Source: a virus
Reading direction: 5' to 3' (one strand)
Virus record (IMG/VR): IMGVR_UViG_3300027861_000016
Span: 31,931-95,930 of that record
DNA: 64,000 nt
Under the pieces are notes generated by a model. The model worked only from the letters and a program-made list of their open reading frames with translations, was not told where the DNA came from and did no database searches. Of this stretch, positions 24,874 through 31,798 are shown in pieces (within the stretch, counting starts at the first letter, position 1; each line of letters begins with the position of its first letter). The translations under genes and the position numbers were made by a program.

Positions 24874-25077
24874 ATGAAAGTATATCTTTTTAAATTCGAT
24901 ACAAACTATGGAGAAGCCGGTATAATAGTAACAACAGTTCTAGGATTAGAACATGCTAAGAAACTAGCTTTAGAACAAGGTGCTTGGGATACAAATTGTA
25001 TTACAGAACTAAGCCCTAAAGAAGGAGCTATAACAAGTGTAAACTTTGGAGTACAAGGTAATTATGGTAACTACTAA
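24874..25077 (+). CDS. Small hypothetical protein
   Basis: 67 aa; starts 13 nt after the radical SAM gene. KVYLFKFDTNYGEAGIIVTT, then a helix, then a Gly/Asn-rich end (NFGVQGNYGNY). Likely an alpha/beta single-domain protein; family not recognised. Confidence 0.6.
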   Translation: MKVYLFKFDTNYGEAGIIVTTVLGLEHAKKLALEQGAWDTNCITELSPKEGAITSVNFGVQGNYGNY

Positions 25078-25097
25078 TAATACTAAAACAAAAACCA

Positions 25098-25268
25098 ATG
25101 AATAAAACTATAGAATTCGTAACTACATGTGTAAAACATGATAATGATATACTAAGAGAAGACTCTTCTCCTTACTCTGAACTTTTAGATATAAATGAAT
25201 TAATAATGAACAATATCCCTGAAGATGAAGAGTATACTCTAACTATTAAACTAGAAAAGAATGAATAA
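25098..25268 (+). CDS. Small acidic 56-aa protein
   Basis: ATG at 25098; acidic helical protein (HDNDILREDSSPYSELLD). Its last codons overlap the start of the lipoprotein gene by 8 nt, so the two are coupled. Function unknown. Confidence 0.5.
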   Translation: MNKTIEFVTTCVKHDNDILREDSSPYSELLDINELIMNNIPEDEEYTLTIKLEKNE

Positions 25269-25509
25269 AACAATCTATCTAATACTAGCAATAATACTAC
25301 TCCACTCATGTGGTGAAAGAATACCTATACTTGATGGAGAAGAGCCATTTGTTGTAGAAAGTATAACAACTTATAATGACACCCATTGTATCTATGTAGC
25401 ACATGATTGGAACAGTGGGTATAGTTTTTGGGCAATGGGTGAGCCACAAATAATACTCCCAACAGGATTATATCAAATCAATGATACTATAAGTATTTCA
25501 CCTAACTAA
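25261..25509 (+). CDS. Small secreted lipoprotein
   Basis: 82 aa. A signal peptide (YLILAIILLHSC) ends in a lipobox L-H-S-C, so a mature lipoprotein of about 66 residues would be anchored in an envelope membrane. Phage lipoproteins of this size often block superinfecting phages at the receptor or DNA entry step; here that is an inference. The mature part has PFVVESITTYND and is beta-rich. Confidence 0.7.
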   Translation: MNKTIYLILAIILLHSCGERIPILDGEEPFVVESITTYNDTHCIYVAHDWNSGYSFWAMGEPQIILPTGLYQINDTISISPN

Positions 25510-25520
25510 CAATTAATATC

Positions 25521-26114
25521 ATGAACAATCTACCAGAGAACTGGTGTGTAAAAGTGACCAAGGAGAATAAATCAGTAATCAATAAATGGAAGATTAAACA
25601 AGACTTAAATGCTTCATTATTTGACTATGATTATCGTTTTGTTAAAAACAATGGTTGTGGAGATGTAACAGAACCAAGACATTTACAACTAATAACATTC
25701 GAACAATTTAAAAAATATATACTTATGCAAGAAGAAGAAATAATAGGATATAAACTAAAAGACTTTGTAAATATTGAAGACGCTACGAATCTTTTTGAGT
25801 GTGAGTTAATACTAAGAAATAATTGTAATATACAAACAGATCAAATTGGATTAGTAAATATGGCTAAAGCCTTAAAAATATTAGACATATGGTTCGAACC
25901 TGTTTATGCACCTAAACTTACTTTACCTATAATTGGTGATTATCATGGATCCTTAGCAAGAGGTAACCTTAGTGTAGAATATGGTTGTAAAAATATATCA
26001 CTTGAATTTATCCGAGGACTACTTGCAATAGGAGTCGAATCTCTTAAAATTGAAGGAATTCCTATTTCTAGGAAACAATTAGAACAAATAGTTAAATACT
26101 TTAATAATCTATAG
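25521..26114 (+). CDS. Modular hypothetical protein (WC-TKEN module)
   Basis: 197 aa. The N-terminal 65 residues (ENWCVKVTKENKSVINKW ... FEQFKKYI) match a C-terminal module of the 393-aa protein at 29869 (DTWCIQITKENREVVKKW ... EEFYKKI), so the two share a domain. The rest is alpha/beta with an NCNIQTDQIGLV segment. The module is a recognisable phage-encoded unit but its function is unknown. Confidence 0.6.
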   Translation: MNNLPENWCVKVTKENKSVINKWKIKQDLNASLFDYDYRFVKNNGCGDVTEPRHLQLITFEQFKKYILMQEEEIIGYKLKDFVNIEDATNLFECELILRNNCNIQTDQIGLVNMAKALKILDIWFEPVYAPKLTLPIIGDYHGSLARGNLSVEYGCKNISLEFIRGLLAIGVESLKIEGIPISRKQLEQIVKYFNNL

Positions 26115-26116
26115 TC

Positions 26117-26602
26117 ATGAATCAGCCAATAACAGAAACAGTAATAACAGCACCAGAAGGATTTCAAATAGATCCTGAAGCTTTAAAGAATAATGAAGTA
26201 AAGTTTATACCTATCAATGAACTAGATAACTTACCTGAAAGTTGGGAAGAGTTAGAGGAATTAACAGGTGAATATATATCAGAAGGTTCAGATGTAAGGA
26301 TTGCAATTGAACATAGTACAAGAGCATACTTTAAAAACATAGTACCAAAAGGTTACGGAGAACCAATGTTAGCACTCTGTCAACTCTTACAACTAAGAGA
26401 TAGATATAATGGTGATTGGGAACCTGATTATAATGCCGAAACACCTAAATTCTTTATTAACACTGCTTTTAATACCATAGATTATGGTTGGACAAAGAGT
26501 ATAAACCATAGTCTAGCCTTCAAAACAGAAGAACTAAGAGACAAATTCTTCAACGCTCCTAAAATAAGAGAATTAATAGAAATTGCAAAACCACTTTTAT
26601 AA
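26117..26602 (+). CDS. Hypothetical protein, Bacteroides-phage type
   Basis: 161 aa. The stretch LPESWEELEEL followed by LALCQLLQLRDRYNGDW resembles a small protein family often seen in Bacteroidetes phages and prophages. Acidic N-terminus, helical middle; no catalytic residues are visible. It begins 3 nt after the stop of the previous gene. Confidence 0.6.
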   Translation: MNQPITETVITAPEGFQIDPEALKNNEVKFIPINELDNLPESWEELEELTGEYISEGSDVRIAIEHSTRAYFKNIVPKGYGEPMLALCQLLQLRDRYNGDWEPDYNAETPKFFINTAFNTIDYGWTKSINHSLAFKTEELRDKFFNAPKIRELIEIAKPLL

Positions 26603-26622
26603 ACAATTAAAAATAGAAAGAT

Positions 26623-26907
26623 ATGGAAATAGGAATGATTGTAATAATGTGTATAGTAATGTTAGGAATAATAATAAGCTCTGCTGTACTAGAAGGAACT
26701 GATGGTGTATCGGTTATAGGTTTGATTCTACTTCTTGCTTTTTTAGGTTTTCTATTGTGCATAAATAATGAGCTAATAACTACAAAAGCAGAACAACAAA
26801 CTTATCACAAAGCCTTAATACATAACCCATATGAAATGACTATTTTATACGATGCACTTAATAATCCTAGAGATACAATTTATGAACTAAAAGAAATAAA
26901 ACTATGA
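26623..26907 (+). CDS. Small membrane protein
   Basis: 94 aa with two N-terminal membrane helices (MIVIMCIVMLGIIISSAVL and LILLLAFLGFLLCI) and a soluble C-terminal helix. It overlaps the next membrane-protein gene by 4 nt. Confidence 0.6.
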   Translation: MEIGMIVIMCIVMLGIIISSAVLEGTDGVSVIGLILLLAFLGFLLCINNELITTKAEQQTYHKALIHNPYEMTILYDALNNPRDTIYELKEIKL

Positions 26908-27119
26908 CACTACTAATAATAGGAACAGTATTTGGATGGTGGGTTCTAGGATTTCTAGCAGCTTATATAGCACATAGAATAGAAAATGTAAACTATAAAT
27001 TTTATGTTATAATGTTCATTACGCTCGTTGGTGGTTTTAGTTTGTGTATAGTTTTACTACTTATACTCTTTACACTCATCCCTTGGAATAAAACTATCTG
27101 GAAAGCCAGAAAGAAGTAA
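26904..27119 (+). CDS. Small two-helix membrane protein
   Basis: 71 aa; helices LLIIGTVFGWWVLGFLAAYI and MFITLVGGFSLCIVLLLI with a basic end (KTIWKARKK). Coupled to the preceding membrane protein by ATGA, so the two may act together. Function unknown. Confidence 0.6.
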   Translation: MTLLIIGTVFGWWVLGFLAAYIAHRIENVNYKFYVIMFITLVGGFSLCIVLLLILFTLIPWNKTIWKARKK

Positions 27120-27138
27120 AATAATTTAAACTAAACAT

Positions 27139-27582
27139 ATGAAAAGAATAGTAATAGTAGGCATAGACGGTACAATATCTAAAGTAGGAGATAGATTAAA
27201 ATACTTAAATCAAACACCTAAAGATTGGGATAGTTTCTATAAAGCATGTGATGAAGATGAGCCTATAGATGATGTACTTAACCTGGTTTATACATTAGAT
27301 CAAGAAGATTATGATATAATATTCTGTACAGGTAGAAGATCATCAGAAAGAACTAAAACAATTAAATGGATAGATGAAAATATAGTACTTTCAGATTACA
27401 AATTATTAATGAGACCTACTAAAGACCATAGACATGATACAATTGTTAAACCTGAATTATTAGAAAATCATGGTATTCCTCTTGATAATATAATGTTTGT
27501 TTTAGAAGATAGAAATTCAATGGTAGCTAAATGGAGAGAGTTAGGTTTAACTTGTCTACAAGTAGCTGAAGGAGATTTCTAA
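27139..27582 (+). CDS. HAD-like protein related to PNKP 3'-phosphatase domains, nucleophile replaced
   Basis: 147 aa. The fold marks of small HAD phosphatases are present: motif I region IVGIDGT, motif II IIFCTGRR, motif III LMRPTKDHR, motif IV FVLEDRNSMV with the tail WRELGLTCLQVAEGDF, typical of the T4 PseT-like phosphatase domain. But the nucleophile Asp of DxDGT is Gly8 (codon GGC, one base from GAC), while D10 stays. Motif IV has ED in place of DD. The protein is probably inactive as a phosphatase or acts as a binding protein. Confidence 0.75.
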   Translation: MKRIVIVGIDGTISKVGDRLKYLNQTPKDWDSFYKACDEDEPIDDVLNLVYTLDQEDYDIIFCTGRRSSERTKTIKWIDENIVLSDYKLLMRPTKDHRHDTIVKPELLENHGIPLDNIMFVLEDRNSMVAKWRELGLTCLQVAEGDF

Positions 27583-27612
27583 AATAATTTATAAATAACT
27601 AAAAATAATAAA

Positions 27613-27816
27613 ATGGAAATAATAGGAACAACAATAGCAGTGATAATTGGAGTAGTAATAATGGCATTAATATATGCTTTACCTGTAATGTGGTTATGGA
27701 ATTGGTTATGTCCTGATATATTTGGGTTAACTGAACTAAGTTTCTTACAAGCATTAGGTCTATCATTATTATCAGGCATTCTATTTAAAAGTAATATTTC
27801 AAACTCTTCTGATTAA
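27613..27816 (+). CDS. Small membrane protein
   Basis: 67 aa; two membrane helices (TTIAVIIGVVIMALIYALPV and FLQALGLSLLSGILF) with a WLWNWLCPD loop. It precedes the noncoding RNA region. Function unknown. Confidence 0.6.
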   Translation: MEIIGTTIAVIIGVVIMALIYALPVMWLWNWLCPDIFGLTELSFLQALGLSLLSGILFKSNISNSSD

Positions 27817-27819
27817 ATA

Positions 27820-27851
27820 TTTGCATTATAACAAAAATAATATTACTTTTG
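27820..27851 (+). promoter_or_regulatory. Consensus Bacteroidetes promoter
   Basis: TTTG (27820-27823), 20-nt spacer, TACTTTTG (27844-27851). It matches TTTG-N19-21-TAnnTTTG in every fixed position, so transcription should begin near 27856-27860. It reads into the noncoding RNA region. Confidence 0.8.
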
Positions 27852-27855
27852 TCTC

Positions 27856-28012
27856 ACTTATTTGAAACTACTATAGCTGGTAAACGTTTAATTAAATGTT
27901 CGCCAACAACACATGTTTATTTCATTTAAGTAAATACGGAAAACCCTAATATACCCCTTAATAGACTTGTTGATTTGGCGATCAAAATTCTTATTAAGGG
28001 TTTTCTTTTTTA
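27856..28012 (+). ncRNA. Candidate leader/small RNA with alternative stems and terminator
   Basis: No frame. After the promoter comes an 11-bp hairpin GGTAAACGTTT/AAATGTTCGCC (with two wobble or mismatched pairs), then CCCTTAATA pairs with TATTAAGGG before a T run. An upstream AAAACCCTAAT segment (27940-27950) can pair with the same TATTAAGGGTTTT, so two mutually exclusive stems exist, as in an attenuator. Either a short ~155-nt RNA or a regulated read-through into the larger folded RNA. Confidence 0.55.
27955..28012 (+). terminator. Terminator with competing upstream arm
   Basis: CCCTTAATA (27955-27963) with TATTAAGGG (27992-28000), then TTTTCTTTTTT. The 28-nt loop is long for a simple terminator. 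An alternative 5' arm lies 15 nt upstream. Confidence 0.65.
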
Positions 28013-28039
28013 CACTCCCTTATAAAAACATATTAAACG

Positions 28040-28420
28040 GTGTGCTGAATTGCACCTTAAAAGAAGGGTAAGAAATTGCCTGGGCCGAAGTCTCGAACAA
28101 AGGGAACAAAGACTACACTCAATAGCTTGATACGGTTGAAATCCGTGCTCGTTCTCTTTTATCCAGTAGTTTATAACTTACAACTATAAACTAACAGCTT
28201 GAATTTAAGTTCACACTTATTACTTGAGGCTTCTATAATATCTTTTCTGTTCCCTTTTAAGATATATGTCTCAGACCTGTTGTATTCTATTAACTTCTAT
28301 AGTAGACAATGATAGTAAATCTAAATTGTCGAAGAAGTGGCCCTGCGAGATACTAGGAGTGTAGCAAGCATTGAAGAGTGCTTAACTATTAAACTGGATG
28401 GGTGATTCTCCTACAATCAA
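28040..28420 (+). ncRNA. Large folded noncoding RNA, candidate
   Basis: About 380 nt without a gene and with higher GC than its surroundings. GGGCC (28082-28086) can pair with GGCCC (28339-28343), closing a multi-branch domain. Inside: AGTCT/AGACT (28089, 28110) whose loop AAAGGGAACA (28099-28108) can pair with TGTTCCCTTT (28248-28257); AGC-ACGG/CCGT-GCT (28124-28149); AGTTTATA/TATAAACT (28158-28182); ACTTCT-GACAAT/ATTGTC-AGAAGT (28293-28338), stacked directly on the closing GGCCC. A second domain is TAGGAG/CTCCTA (28354-28413) around AAGCA/TGCTT. The complexity resembles large ornate phage RNAs. It is not a recognised family. Confidence 0.6.
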
Positions 28421-28503
28421 AATAACAAATCTTCATTTCTATTATTCTCACCAAATTTGACAGAGGGCGATAGCTATATCTAATAACTAAATAACTAACA
28501 AAC

Positions 28504-28839
28504 ATGAAACTAAAACTAATAACAATACTACTATTAATTAGTAGTTATGCTTTTGCATTTGAACTAGAAATAATAGCAGTTAAACAAAATGATTCTTTAG
28601 TAAAAGTAACAGGAAGTATATTTGGTAATGATGACCACATATTCATTAGTAAAAATGGTGAAGATTATACTTTCATAATTACTAAGATTATAAAAACTGA
28701 GGAGACATTACAAATGTATTGTGATGATGTTATCATAGGTATGCAATTTCTAAGAGAATGTGATGGTAATAAATTATTCAATATTACAATAATATTTGAA
28801 GATGGTACTATAGCATTTTTAACTAGAACTAATAACTAA
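28504..28839 (+). CDS. Small secreted protein
   Basis: 111 aa with a signal peptide (LKLITILLLISSYAFAF, cleavage probably after AFA). The mature part is beta-rich. It may act in the periplasm. It is the first gene after the folded RNA region, preceded by an 80-nt gap with no clear promoter. Confidence 0.65.
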   Translation: MKLKLITILLLISSYAFAFELEIIAVKQNDSLVKVTGSIFGNDDHIFISKNGEDYTFIITKIIKTEETLQMYCDDVIIGMQFLRECDGNKLFNITIIFEDGTIAFLTRTNN

Positions 28840-28845
28840 AGAGAT

Positions 28846-29130
28846 ATGAACATAGGTATGACTAAAGAAGAATACATCAAGGCACAAGAAATGTTTCCAG
28901 ATGTAGATTGGACTAAAGAGTTCCCAAGAGAGATGTTGGTTACTGATAATTTAAAAGGATTGAAAACAAAAGCATTAGTACATGGTATATTTCCTAATAG
29001 ATTAAATAAATGGAAAGTAATAACAGATAAGGATAGTTTTGTATATGCAAAAGAACTACCCACAACAAAGAAAATGACAGTAGCTGAACTTGAAGAAGAA
29101 TTAGGATATAGTATAGAAATAGTTAAATAA
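28846..29130 (+). CDS. Small hypothetical protein
   Basis: 94 aa. The TKEEYIKAQEMFPDVDWTKEFPREM part resembles the start of the minus-strand gene at 21549 (DVDWSKYMTVQEM), suggesting shared ancestry. It starts 6 nt after the previous stop. Ends with an acidic helix. Function unknown. Confidence 0.6.
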   Translation: MNIGMTKEEYIKAQEMFPDVDWTKEFPREMLVTDNLKGLKTKALVHGIFPNRLNKWKVITDKDSFVYAKELPTTKKMTVAELEEELGYSIEIVK

Positions 29131-29139
29131 AAATAAAAC

Positions 29140-29325
29140 ATGAACATAGATAGAAAAGAACTAATAAGATTACTAGAATTTGCCCAAATAGGTATTGATA
29201 GAGATATGTGTTATACTCATTGTGCAAAGACAGAGCAAGACAGAGTACAAGACCTCAAAGATGTAAATAAACTAATAGATGAGTTAGAATCTATTGAAGT
29301 AGATGATATAGAAATAGTTAAATAA
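29140..29325 (+). CDS. Small helical protein
   Basis: 61 aa, acidic and helical, ending VDDIEIVK like its upstream neighbour's VEIVK ending (SIEIVK). It lies just before a tRNA-like gene. Function unknown. Confidence 0.55.
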   Translation: MNIDRKELIRLLEFAQIGIDRDMCYTHCAKTEQDRVQDLKDVNKLIDELESIEVDDIEIVK

Positions 29326-29331
29326 AACAAT

Positions 29332-29452
29332 AAAGGGATAGCTCAGTCTGGTAGAGCAAGGTATATTAGACGACAAACGGTCACTAGATTTATACTTTAA
29401 AGATAAACTAAGTCGCTTACCAAGGTCGTAGGTTCAAATCCTACTCCCTTTA
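29332..29452 (+). tRNA. tRNA-like gene with ~47-nt insertion in the anticodon loop
   Basis: 121 nt where a tRNA needs 73. Acceptor AAAGGGA pairs fully with TCCCTTT; D-arm GCTC-AGTCTGGTA-GAGC and T-arm GTAGG-TTCAAAT-CCTAC are canonical. The anticodon stem (AGGTA with TACCA, one mismatch at 27-43) encloses 54 nt instead of 7. The insert contains CGAC/GTCG and a hairpin AGATTTAT/ATAAACT. It is far too short for a group I intron. The anticodon therefore cannot be read with certainty. Confidence 0.65.
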
Positions 29453-29468
29453 CTAAAACTTATAAACA

Positions 29469-29567
29469 ATGAAGAAAAGAAATAAAGAAACACAAGCTAT
29501 AATAGGCTTTACAATATCAATATTATTATTCATATCAACAATAGCATGTATAACTTATAATGTATGA
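29469..29567 (+). CDS. 32-aa membrane peptide
   Basis: ATG at 29469; basic N-terminus (KKRNKE) and one membrane helix (IIGFTISILLFISTIACI). Its TGA overlaps the ATG of the next frame (ATGA). Confidence 0.45.
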   Translation: MKKRNKETQAIIGFTISILLFISTIACITYNV

Positions 29568-29821
29568 GACAAAGACTAAGAACACCTGAACCGAAATGTA
29601 TCTATTCTACTAACCCAATAGAATTATCTGGTAGAAAACAATTACAAATAGCTACTAACACTTTAAAACAAGAAAGGATAAGAGATGAACGAAGACAATC
29701 AAACAAGACTAGACAAGTTACAAAAGTTGAATGCAAATATCCTGGACAATCTAAAAGACTTGAAAGATTTAAAGGATCTAACAACTCAGAAGATGTGCAT
29801 GAGCTTATCATCGGTTTCTAA
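29564..29821 (+). CDS. Basic hypothetical protein, doubtful 3' part
   Basis: 85 aa, rich in Arg, Lys and Gln. It begins with a 4-nt overlap with the membrane peptide, which favours a real start. From 29685 it overlaps a second plausible gene in another frame over 137 nt, so either the last 40 codons are read in two frames or the gene was truncated by a frameshift. No family is recognised. Confidence 0.4.
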   Translation: MRQRLRTPEPKCIYSTNPIELSGRKQLQIATNTLKQERIRDERRQSNKTRQVTKVECKYPGQSKRLERFKGSNNSEDVHELIIGF

Positions 29822-29879
29822 AGAACTAAATTCTCTAATTATAAAAGAAATTACAGGAGATATAGAAGATGAAAGTTGA
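29685..29879 (+). CDS. Small coiled-coil protein
   Basis: 64 aa with a clear heptad-like helix (LDKLQKLNANILDNLKDLKD). The stop overlaps the ATG of the 393-aa gene by 11 nt, as expected in this tight operon. It overlaps the end of the upstream basic gene in a different frame. Function unknown. Confidence 0.55.
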   Translation: MNEDNQTRLDKLQKLNANILDNLKDLKDLKDLTTQKMCMSLSSVSKELNSLIIKEITGDIEDES

Positions 29880-31050
29880 AAATTTAATAGAAGGAGAGTA
29901 TTATTACTGTGATTGGGATGGTTTTTCTCACATTTTTGAATGTAAATATAATGGAGCAAGTATTGATATTGATGATAATAGATTTACAGATAGATGTTGG
30001 AAATTTTGGGAAATGAAGGCTACAAACATAAGACCAGTAACTAAAGATGAAAGAGAATGGTTAGATTTATGTATAAAAGAAGGAAAGTTTGTAGATAAAC
30101 CTGATAAGATTAAAGAAGGATTTAAAGTTGATGATTGGGTTGAACATATTGATAGTTCAGATCCGAAACCAGAACAAATAATAGGATTTCATTCAAATGG
30201 TTGTTTGTCTTTAAAAGGAAAGAAAAGAGAACATTGCTATATAAAAGATTATAGACTAGCAACTCCTGAAGAAATAGCTAGTGTTGAGAAGTCTAAGTTT
30301 GAAATAGGTAAGTGGTATAAACTCAAAAATTCATCAGGAACCAAGTTTCTAGGATATATTGATAAAAAGAATCATTACTATGGGTTTGGTCCTACAGGTA
30401 AATGGATTGAATCTGACTTAGTAAAACCAGATCATTCTAAATATATACAGGCAACTGACTCTGAGGTGAAAGATCGTTTACTGTTTTATGCTAAAGAGAA
30501 ATATCCTGTTGGGAGTTTCTATAAATGTTTTGTAAATAAAGATAAATGTGAAATAAGATTTGATGATGTACAATTTACAGATAATTTGGACGGGATTGTG
30601 GATTCTGATATAGGTTATATTTATCATGATGGAAAATGGGCAGAGATAGTAGAAGAATCTAAACCTAAAAATGATACTTGGTGTATACAAATTACTAAAG
30701 AGAATAGAGAAGTAGTTAAGAAGTGGTATGCTCGTACTAACCCATCATATAATATAGGTGCTTACTACGGTCTTAAAGAGAATGTAAAACATGCAAGAGG
30801 TAGTAACATGGTTCCTTGGACAAAGGATGATATTATATCAACTGAAGAGTTCTATAAAAAGATAGGACATGTTCCACCATCATTTGGTGAAAATCCTTGT
30901 AAACAAGTAGCTGTAGATTCATTAAAAGATGACTATCCAGTAGAAATATATGGAGGATGTAATGATGATGGAGCTTTAGATGATTTCATGAAAGGTCAAG
31001 AAGTTGGTAGAGTAAGAAAAAGAAAGAGATTTAATCCTCCAAAAATTTAA
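29869..31050 (+). CDS. Large modular hypothetical protein
   Basis: 393 aa composed of repeated small beta modules: residues 1-70 (EGEYYYCDWDG), 75-135 (KVDDWVEHIDS), 140-190 (EIGKWYKLKN), 205-270 (AKEKYPVGSFYKC), 275-340 (DTWCIQITKENREVVKKW). The fourth module matches AKKKFPIGTIYLS in the 272-aa protein at 53490; the fifth matches the start of the protein at 25521. The C-terminus is basic (RVRKRKRF). It looks like a mosaic of small phage domains; function unknown. Confidence 0.7.
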   Translation: MKVENLIEGEYYYCDWDGFSHIFECKYNGASIDIDDNRFTDRCWKFWEMKATNIRPVTKDEREWLDLCIKEGKFVDKPDKIKEGFKVDDWVEHIDSSDPKPEQIIGFHSNGCLSLKGKKREHCYIKDYRLATPEEIASVEKSKFEIGKWYKLKNSSGTKFLGYIDKKNHYYGFGPTGKWIESDLVKPDHSKYIQATDSEVKDRLLFYAKEKYPVGSFYKCFVNKDKCEIRFDDVQFTDNLDGIVDSDIGYIYHDGKWAEIVEESKPKNDTWCIQITKENREVVKKWYARTNPSYNIGAYYGLKENVKHARGSNMVPWTKDDIISTEEFYKKIGHVPPSFGENPCKQVAVDSLKDDYPVEIYGGCNDDGALDDFMKGQEVGRVRKRKRFNPPKI

Positions 31051-31094
31051 GTAATTAATAATTTTTAGTAAATAATAATTAAAAGTAAAGTATT

Positions 31095-31559
31095 ATGTCA
31101 AAAGAAAACAAATCAGTAGTAGAAGTAGTAAGTGAGTTTGCATTAGTAAAGAAAATAATGGCTACATTGAAATTAGATGATGCTGGTAAAATGGATAAGT
31201 TCTTTAAAGGTGAAGTAAGAACATGTAATGATATTATTACACAGTTTAAAGCAGATATGTCTGGAGATACATTGCAACACGATATAGATCAAAGTAAATT
31301 AGACAGAGCTATTGAGGATGCTATTGAAGCAGTAGACCAAGCTTACCAAGCTGTTACACCTGAGAATATTGTTAATAATGCAGCTTGTACTAAGTTTAGT
31401 AGTGTGTATTGGGCTAATATTACTAGAGCAGAACATAGTTTAGATAGATTAACAGAAGATAAAGAAGAGGATATAAAAATGTATGAAGAAACAAAGAAAG
31501 AGAATCTAGAACAAATAGAGAAATATAACGCTAGAATAGTAAAGATTTCTAAGAAATAA
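31095..31559 (+). CDS. Helical hypothetical protein
   Basis: 154 aa, almost all helical; the C-terminal 35 residues form a charged coiled coil (DIKMYEETKKENLEQIEKY). The gap upstream (31051-31094) is AT-rich with no promoter match. Function unknown. Confidence 0.65.
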   Translation: MSKENKSVVEVVSEFALVKKIMATLKLDDAGKMDKFFKGEVRTCNDIITQFKADMSGDTLQHDIDQSKLDRAIEDAIEAVDQAYQAVTPENIVNNAACTKFSSVYWANITRAEHSLDRLTEDKEEDIKMYEETKKENLEQIEKYNARIVKISKK

Positions 31560-31569
31560 AAGAATGGTT

Positions 31570-31647
31570 AGTAAACAGGCGTAATGCGGAATTGGTTCCA
31601 AACCCTATTATAGGTCGCTTATCCAGGTTCGAGTCCTGGGTTTACTT
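31570..31647 (+). tRNA. tRNA-like element, non-canonical core
   Basis: Acceptor AGTAAAC pairs with GTTTACT, and the T-arm CCAGG-TTCGAGT-CCTGG is perfect, so the outer half is tRNA. The core of 44 nt does not form standard D and anticodon arms: it contains GCGGAATTGG, like the D-arm of leucine tRNAs, then a CCTA/TAGG hairpin. Total length (77 nt to the acceptor end) is near normal. It may be a decayed tRNA. The GTCGCTTATCC before the T-arm also occurs (GTCGCTTACC) in the tRNA-like gene at 29332. Confidence 0.5.
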
Positions 31648-31678
31648 CGAAAAGTATTAATTAATAAAACTAAAAGAT

Positions 31679-31795
31679 ATGAGTTATACTAAAGAACAAG
31701 TAGAATCACTAATAGTTAAATTCAAAGGAGATAATTTCAAGCATTTATATATGACTATTGCTCAATTACAAGAATGGTTTACTAAAAACTTATAG
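31679..31795 (+). CDS. Small 38-aa protein
   Basis: ATG at 31679; MSYTKEQVESLIVKFKG, helical. It sits in the ordered series 3 nt before the next gene. Function unknown. Confidence 0.5.
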   Translation: MSYTKEQVESLIVKFKGDNFKHLYMTIAQLQEWFTKNL

Positions 31796-31798
31796 ATT

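Noticed and set aside
28040-28420. Group I intron
   Set aside because: Short fragments recall group I elements (AGACTACA and AAGATATATGTCT as P7 strands; TAGTAGACAAT as in phage introns), but a consistent P3-P8 core could not be built, and the flanks do not join into a gene or tRNA.
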